From: Syngnathus acus
Taxonomy: Eukaryota > Chordata > Actinopteri > Syngnathiformes > Syngnathidae
Reading direction: 5' to 3'
NCBI RefSeq assembly: GCF_901709675.1
Contig: NC_051101.1
Coordinates: 684,001-748,000 of the forward strand
Length of the DNA: 64,000 nt
Of this stretch, positions 58,047-64,000 are shown in pieces. The position numbers were made by a program, and so were the translations under genes. Each line of letters begins with the position of its first letter. Within the stretch, counting starts at the first letter, position 1. The notes below the pieces were generated by a model. The model did no database searches. It was not told the origin of the DNA and saw only the letters and a list, made by a program, of their open reading frames with translations.

Positions 58047-60973
58047 TCAGTTGTAGGCGTCTTTGTCGCTCTGCGATTGGCCGTGCGCTGAATCCAGCGG
58101 CAGTTCAGGGTCGAACGTAGACTGCTCCTCCAGCTGGCCTGCGGACGAAGGGATAGTCGGGGGGATGAAAGGCCGCTGGGGCGTAATGCGTCATCGCAGG
58201 AGCGCGTCGCGTGACCTGACCGACCGTTTGACGTGAGCACTTTTGCCAGATGATTCCAGAAAGAGCAGCTCCTCTGGCGCAGGCCTTGCTTCTGGCTGAG
58301 GGTGGGGCTTAGCTCCAGAAAGATGGGCGGAGCTTCAGAGGACAGTATCGGATGCCAGCGGGGCAGAGAGGTCGCCGGCCATGACGCTGAAGGGTTGGGA
58401 TTGCTGAGGGCAAAAGAAAAAGCCTCGCGTCGTGAAATTTGAAGCGTGTCTGACATATCAACTGTCACTCCTTCACGTCGTCATGCAGCCTTGTGTTTAG
58501 GGGTTTGTCAGGTTGTCTATTTGTCGGTCAGTTTGTAAGTCAGGCAGACACATGGGCAGTCAACCTGGCCCACTGTCAGTCTGTTGGTGCGCGTGGTTGT
58601 CACCCGCTCCTGACGAAGTTGGCCACGTAGCTGATGATGGCCAGCGAGAGGCGCCGCTCGGCGGCAGTGAAGCGCACCGAGGCGGTGGGCCGAAGATGCA
58701 CTCCAAACAGCAGTTGCACGTCCGGCGCCAGCGAGTCCTCGGCCCTGCAAATGGGAGGCGGGCCTGGTTAGGACGGCTCCAAGCGGCCTTGGGCCGGGCG
58801 CGCCGCACCTGCTGCCGCTGTCCGGCTGGTGGTACAGGAAGACATTGGCACCGCTCTTTGCATAGTGGCTGGCCATCCGCAAGCTGGGACAGACCACCAA
58901 CAGGTCTCTGCAGCCAAATGGGCAAGCGATCAGTAACACTCAAGATGCAGTCCACCGGCGCCCGCCCACCTGGTGGCGTTGTCGAAGGCGCGTGAGAAGA
59001 GGTTGTATCCAGCGGGGGTGGAGCTATGGTCCAGCGAATAGAACCACGTGGCTGCCTCCTTCAGCAGCGAGCTTCCCGAGGCACCGCCCAGCGAGCGGCT
59101 CAGCATCTGGTAAAACGCCGTCTTGCCACCAGGCAGCGCCGCTGCAAAGTCCTGACACCACCCACAATGCAAGGCGCGCGTGACTTTGTGTGTGCGTGCA
59201 ATCAAATCTCATCTATGTGCATGTGTGTTTGCATGCATGCTCATCAATGTTTCCGTGTTGGTGTCTTCTCACTCATCCATGTGAGTGAGCATGTTCCTAT
59301 GCGTGTGTGCTTGAGCGTGGATGTCCCGCTCCAACACGCTATGACCTCCGACCTTGACGCCTTGCATCCGGGCTATGATCCCGTCATGCTGCGACGTTCC
59401 GAGGAGGAGGTCGACTCTGCGCAGGGACGCCGGCTCCCCGGCGGCGGCATTGTCGTCGCGGGGCCAAGTGGGTGACCAGAACTGGAGTGGCCCGCCAGCG
59501 ACCAGCAGCTATAAAGACAGGAAGTGACATGGGCAGGGCTCGCCAGGCCCCGCGTCACGTGGCCTACCTTAGTCTGAGCGGCATTCAGCGCGTGCACAGA
59601 CGCTGCCCTGAGGCACGCCATCAAGCGGCGGTCGTCATCCGTGGCGCAGTCCAGCTCGGCGGCCAGACGCAACGTCAGCCGTCTGGCGGCCGATGGCGTT
59701 TGGAACAACGTCGGAGAGAACAGCGAGCCGCCCTGCACGCCGCACGTTCCACGTCAAGAGGACGCACGTGCGACAAACAGCCATGAATAACAAGCGTGAA
59801 GAACAGCACGGGACAATTACATATAGAAAAGCAAGAATGCACAAGCAAAAGCCAACAATACACATGCACAGATGCACACGTAGAACGAGGGATGTTTGCT
59901 CTCTCTTGTTCTGACCAATAACAGGACTGAGTGGCGATTCCTCCGCTACTACACAGATGGAGCACACACAGCCACAGGCACGTGCTTAGTACTGACCATG
60001 AGCAACATGCGATGGAAAAGGGGCGTGCGGCGCATAAGGAGCAGGCTGACGATGTTGGCGCCGTCGCATTCGGCCCCCACCGTCACTCTGCTCTGGTCTC
60101 CGCCCAGCGCTGAAATGTGGGCCTTGACCCAGGCCAGGGCCGCCTCCTGATCTGACGCACCCCAGTTGCCGCCCACGTCTGACGCACCTGCATGCCGAGT
60201 TGCGAGCGCATCAAATGCGGACACAATGTATTTTTTTGGGCGCGTGCTGGCTCGTGCTACGGACCTGTGCTGAGGAAACCGAGAGCCGCTGTCCTGTACG
60301 CGGCCGTCACCACCAGCAGGTTTCCGATCGCCGCGAGGGCGGAGCCGTCCAGGATGGCTCGGCTGCTATCGGTCGATGGGTTGACAAAGAAGACCAGCAC
60401 CGGGAGGCGCCCCTTCTGACCGAGCATGCATGCAAAGGTCAGCCAGTGTCAAGTTACCTCATTTGCACGTGACTTAAAATGGCGTCGGTCACCATGGCGA
60501 CAGGCCTGAACACGTTGAGGTAGAGGCAGTCCTCGCTGGCGTCTGCTCTGCCCGGTTGGACACAGCCGGACCTGAGGGACGTGCGCACATGCGTCAGCCT
60601 CCTTTCACGCGGCCGCCGGGCGCGATAGCACATACCGCGCTTTGGAGGCATCCCGGGTCCCATTCCAATCGGGGGGCTGCGCGCTTCGGAAGCGTAGCGA
60701 TCCGATGGGCGGACGGGCATACGGAACGCCGAGGAACTGCAGCACCCGCTTCCTGCCCAAGCCCAGCGCCGTTTCCGTGGTGATGCCCCTTAGGGTGCCG
60801 TGACCCGCGATGGCCACGCTCGTCTCTGCCGCCGCCGCTAATGACAAGATGAATGCACGTTACTGCGACGCGTGCATTAAAAAAACACAAATGGGGCAAT
60901 ATCGCGCGAACTAACACCCGCACACATACGCATAGCGCACCTCCAAAGTATCCATAAACGGGACAAACGCACT

Positions 60974-61039
<66 letters not shown>

Positions 61040-61082
61040 ACACACGCATACACACACACGCACCCACACACACAGACACCCA

Positions 61083-61151
<69 letters not shown>

Positions 61152-63817
61152 CACACACACACACACACACACACACACAGGAATAACTCACACGTATATA
61201 CACAACACCATAAAAACAAACATAAAAAAACAGACGTGAACAAAAACACGCACACAAACACACGAGTGTGACTAACATACACACAAACGTGAAAAGTTAT
61301 AGCGCATCATTTGCTACATCCACCCACCCATTTTCTGTACCGCTTTGTCCCCACGGGGGTCACGGGCGTGCTGGAGCCTGTTCCAGCTGTCATTGGGCAA
61401 TAGGCGGGGAACACCCTGAACTGGTTGCCAGCTAATTGCAGGGCACCCAGAGACGAACAACCATCCGCACTCGCACTCACACCTAGGGGCAATTTGGAGT
61501 GCTCCATCAGCCTAACAAGCATGTTTTTGGGATGTGGGAGGAAACCGGAGTGCCCGGAGAAAACCCACACGGATATGGGGAGAACATGCAAACTCTACAC
61601 AGGGAGGGTTGGAGATGGAATCGAACCCGCACCCTCCTAACTGTGAGGCGGACGTGCTAACCAGTGCGCCATCGAGCCGCTCATTTGCTACACACGTACA
61701 CAAAACAAAATAGTAATTTAGATCAGCTGACCTCTCCTCAGGTACACCTGGGGGGCGGGCTCTCGGACCACCAGCCGGCAGGTGAAGGCGGGGCTTTCCG
61801 AGCCAGGGGCGGAGCTTAGGGCGCACACAGTGGTGTCGGGGTAAAGGACGCAGCGGGTGGCCGACTCCCACTCGGCCAATGACACGGCGGCGCAAGACTT
61901 CGCCTCCTGGCAGGCTGCAACGAGAAGTGGCGTGACCTCACCGCCGTCATGTGATGCACAACTCGAGTTGCCTCCCAAATCACTTTCGTGTCCACGATGC
62001 AAAATTGCGAGAGAATTGTTTGGGGAATATTCGATTGGATTGTCAACTTCACCCAGTGATCGGCGAGGCCAGTTTACCATGGAGACACCAATCCCTGGTT
62101 CGAAGAGGATCGGCAGCGATGTCGCGGCTGATGTGTATGACATCGTAAGAAGGTGAGGACGCGTCCAGCACAAGCGCCGAGTCGGGCAGCAGACTCCACT
62201 GCTCCGTGGACACTGATGGACGGCAAGAAGCCACAAGAGCATTTAGAGCAATCGATCAATCAATAGCACTAAATAGTAGTACTTGCAAGTAAGATTGTAC
62301 TAGTGTCACCACTCGACTAAGCGGCAGCCAGCCACTTGCTAACCGACCGGCCGGCGAGCAATTTTGAGCGGCTCCCAAGCAGCTGGCGAGCTGCGGCTTC
62401 TGTGGCTCACCATTGTTTTGCACAGCTGGCAGATGGAAGGCAGGACACAAGGCCGGAGACGACGTCCACCGGTTGACTGAAAACACACACGGTGCTTAGG
62501 CACTCTGTTTGCGTGTCAAGTGTGTGCGTCCCTTACCAGGTTTTTGGTACCAGCCAAAAGGTTGTGGCCACGCACTGACCTCGCCGGCTTGACAATCGGC
62601 CACGCTCCAAGAGGTCTGTCGCTCTTCGGCACACGTTTGAATTCCGAGACTGAGCAGAATCACGCACGTAATACCCGACCCACCTGTGCGCCCGCACAGA
62701 ATTCACTTGTGTTACACGGGTGTGTGTGTGTTGTGTTGTGTTGCCTGTTGTGTTCCACGTGTTCCATGTTACGGGGCTGTTATGCGTGTCTTACTCCTCA
62801 GGAGCTGTGTTTGTTGCATTCTTGTCATACGCACTATGTATACACGCATACAAAGTATGTGTGTGTACCCGCGTGTTCCATTGACTGTTACGACTGTTGC
62901 TCGTGTTGAATGCGTGTGCGTTCACTTATTACAAGTGCGGTTCACACGCCATATGCTGCTTACAAATCCGTTTGCGTGTCTTTTTGTGTCTCCGTTCCAA
63001 ATGCACTGCTTTGACCGGTGTCACGTGACTTCATTTTGCTCCACTTTGTACGCGAGCGCTTAAGAAAGTTGAGTCAAGTTGTGCGAGCGTCTTGTGCGTG
63101 TTACGCAGGCATTGCATTTGTGTTGCATGCGTGTTACATTTTTGTCTCGTGCATGTTCAAGATGCATGATGCGTTACATTTCATTTTGTGTTGCGTGCAC
63201 GTAGTACCTTTTGCTAGGTTTTTATTTCTTTTGTAACGTGTCTGTTATACGTGTACATTTTATGTTTTAGTCACGTGTGAAACGTTCCAAGTGTGTGCGC
63301 TACCATCTTTGGAGTCAGCGACGAAGCCAAAACCACGGCAACAGGCATCCTCATCACAACGACGCTCACAATCCATGAACCTACAAACATACGTTACAGG
63401 TGAAATGTGTGCGTGAGCCTGCGCCTGTGTGAGCGAGTCCGTTACCCTTGGGGCAGCGGCGTCTTTGCATTCACGTTAACTCGAGCGCGCACCGAGTAAG
63501 AGACCATTTTCCTGAAAGAAACTCGCTCGTAGAAGCTCTTCACCGGACCCCTCAGATCTTCTACACGCACACACACATAAGCAAACAAATGCACACAGAG
63601 CTGCGGTGACATGACATCATGCTTGACATATGACACATACCCTTCTTGCTGAAGGTGTTTTTTGGCTTCCTGGCCAGCAGTGGGCGACAGGGGCGTCTGA
63701 GTGGCGTGTCGTAGGCGCCACACACACGACTGTCTGGAAACAGGAAGCAGCTGAAGAAATCTGTCGAGTCTGTGTCGTTCAGCTCGGCCAGCGAGCAGCT
63801 GGGCTCGCCGTCGCAGC
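58047..63817 (-). CDS. tg: Thyroglobulin, C-terminal part (5' end outside window)
   Basis: Secreted prohormone scaffold for thyroid hormone synthesis. Eighteen exons: 63817-63641, 63560-63446, 63380-63304, 62683-62537, 62476-62411, 62212-62078, 61914-61732, 60837-60636, 60571-60493, 60415-60265, 60187-59997, 59732-59568, 59508-59353, 59151-58970, 58907-58809, 58744-58604, 58403-58225, 58138-58047; all phases agree. The first seven carry type-3 Cys-rich repeats (CERRCDEDACCRGFGF, FGWYQKP, ACQEAKSCAAVSLAE). The rest form the cholinesterase-like domain (LQFLGVPYARPPIGSLRF, EDCLYLNVFRP, GNWGASDQEAALAWVKAHI, VDLLLGTSQHDG). The nucleophile-elbow Gly-x-Ser-x-Gly of true esterases is absent (VGAECDGA), as expected for thyroglobulin, where the domain serves folding and dimerisation. 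The last junction could use GTCGGT (58225) or a donor two bases later; the first keeps a longer tail. Confidence 0.93.
60973..61178. repeat. Long CA microsatellite in tg intron
   Basis: About 200 bp of nearly pure CA with a few interruptions (61034-61080), in the intron between exons 61914-61732 and 60837-60636. Cys-Val frames are artefacts. Confidence 0.97.
61319..61680 (-). mobile_element. SINE, full copy in tg intron
   Basis: 362 bp, reverse complement of the family at 10592-10943, with perfect 12-bp duplications TCATTTGCTACA (61307-61318, 61681-61692). It lies 52 bp from the nearest tg exon (61732). Confidence 0.92.
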
Positions 63818-63843
63818 CTAAAACAAAAACACCAGGTTTGTGC

Positions 63844-63905
63844 GTGTGAGAGAGCGAGAGTTGAGAGAGAGAGAGAGAGAGAGAGCGCGAGCAAGAGAGA
63901 GAGAG
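63844..63905. repeat. GA microsatellite
   Basis: GAGAGA array about 30 bp upstream (gene sense) of the leftmost complete tg exon acceptor seen here. Beyond it, to 64000, I cannot define another exon. Confidence 0.9.
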
Positions 63906-64000
63906 AAGAAACGCACGTGTGAGACACCACAGCAAAGCATGTTGGGAAGTGAAGACCTTCTTGTTGAGCAGGAAAGACAGTACAGGAAGGGACCTCTGAG

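Noticed and set aside
60594-61284. Cys-Val and Thr-His rich open frames of up to 194 codons
   Set aside because: Artefacts of the CA microsatellite in a tg intron; only the part at 60636-60837 is exon.

Overview
This is vertebrate nuclear DNA, almost certainly from a teleost fish. The supported genes have many small exons with canonical GT/AG junctions. Between them lie fish-type repeats: L2-like and Rex3/RTE LINEs, several hAT-derived MITE families, a tRNA-headed SINE ending in GATG repeats, LTR retroelements and long CA/GA/CAAG arrays. All five host genes lie on the minus strand. Coordinates were read by eye; exon chains were checked by splice dinucleotides and reading-phase arithmetic.

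Layout, left to right. (1) 1-3563: the N-terminal part of a hAT transposase, split by an L2-like LINE. (2) 5177-18415: npr1, the natriuretic peptide receptor / guanylate cyclase A, 21 coding exons summing to 1053 codons plus stop. A second LINE and a SINE sit in one of its introns. (3) 18.5-31.7 kb: intergenic DNA crowded with hAT MITEs that keep 8-bp target duplications, a diverged LTR fragment, and a possible upstream 5' exon. (4) 31787-33896: a creb3l4-like ER-anchored bZIP factor. (5) 36120-42000: dek, with a whole Rex3 element in its first coding intron. (6) 43.4-44.8 kb: a hAT MITE inserted into another copy of itself. (7) 45676-57523: a MUC1-like membrane mucin gene. Its extracellular exon is interrupted in frame by a roughly 10-kb LTR retroelement/ERV with 511-bp LTRs and GCGG target duplications, and its cytoplasmic tail has an in-frame stop. 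Several other elements lie inside the ERV. (8) 58047-63817: the 3' part of thyroglobulin (type-3 repeats and cholinesterase-like domain); the 5' part lies beyond the right edge.

The host genes have unrelated jobs (cGMP signalling, ER-stress/secretory transcription, chromatin, epithelial mucin, thyroid prohormone) and form no operon-like unit. As remembered, npr1, creb3l4 and MUC1 are also near each other on human 1q21-22, so part of the order looks like old synteny, while dek and tg are elsewhere in human. The most notable structure is the ERV inside the mucin exon together with the nested elements it carries. I found no CRISPR, phage or bacterial system.
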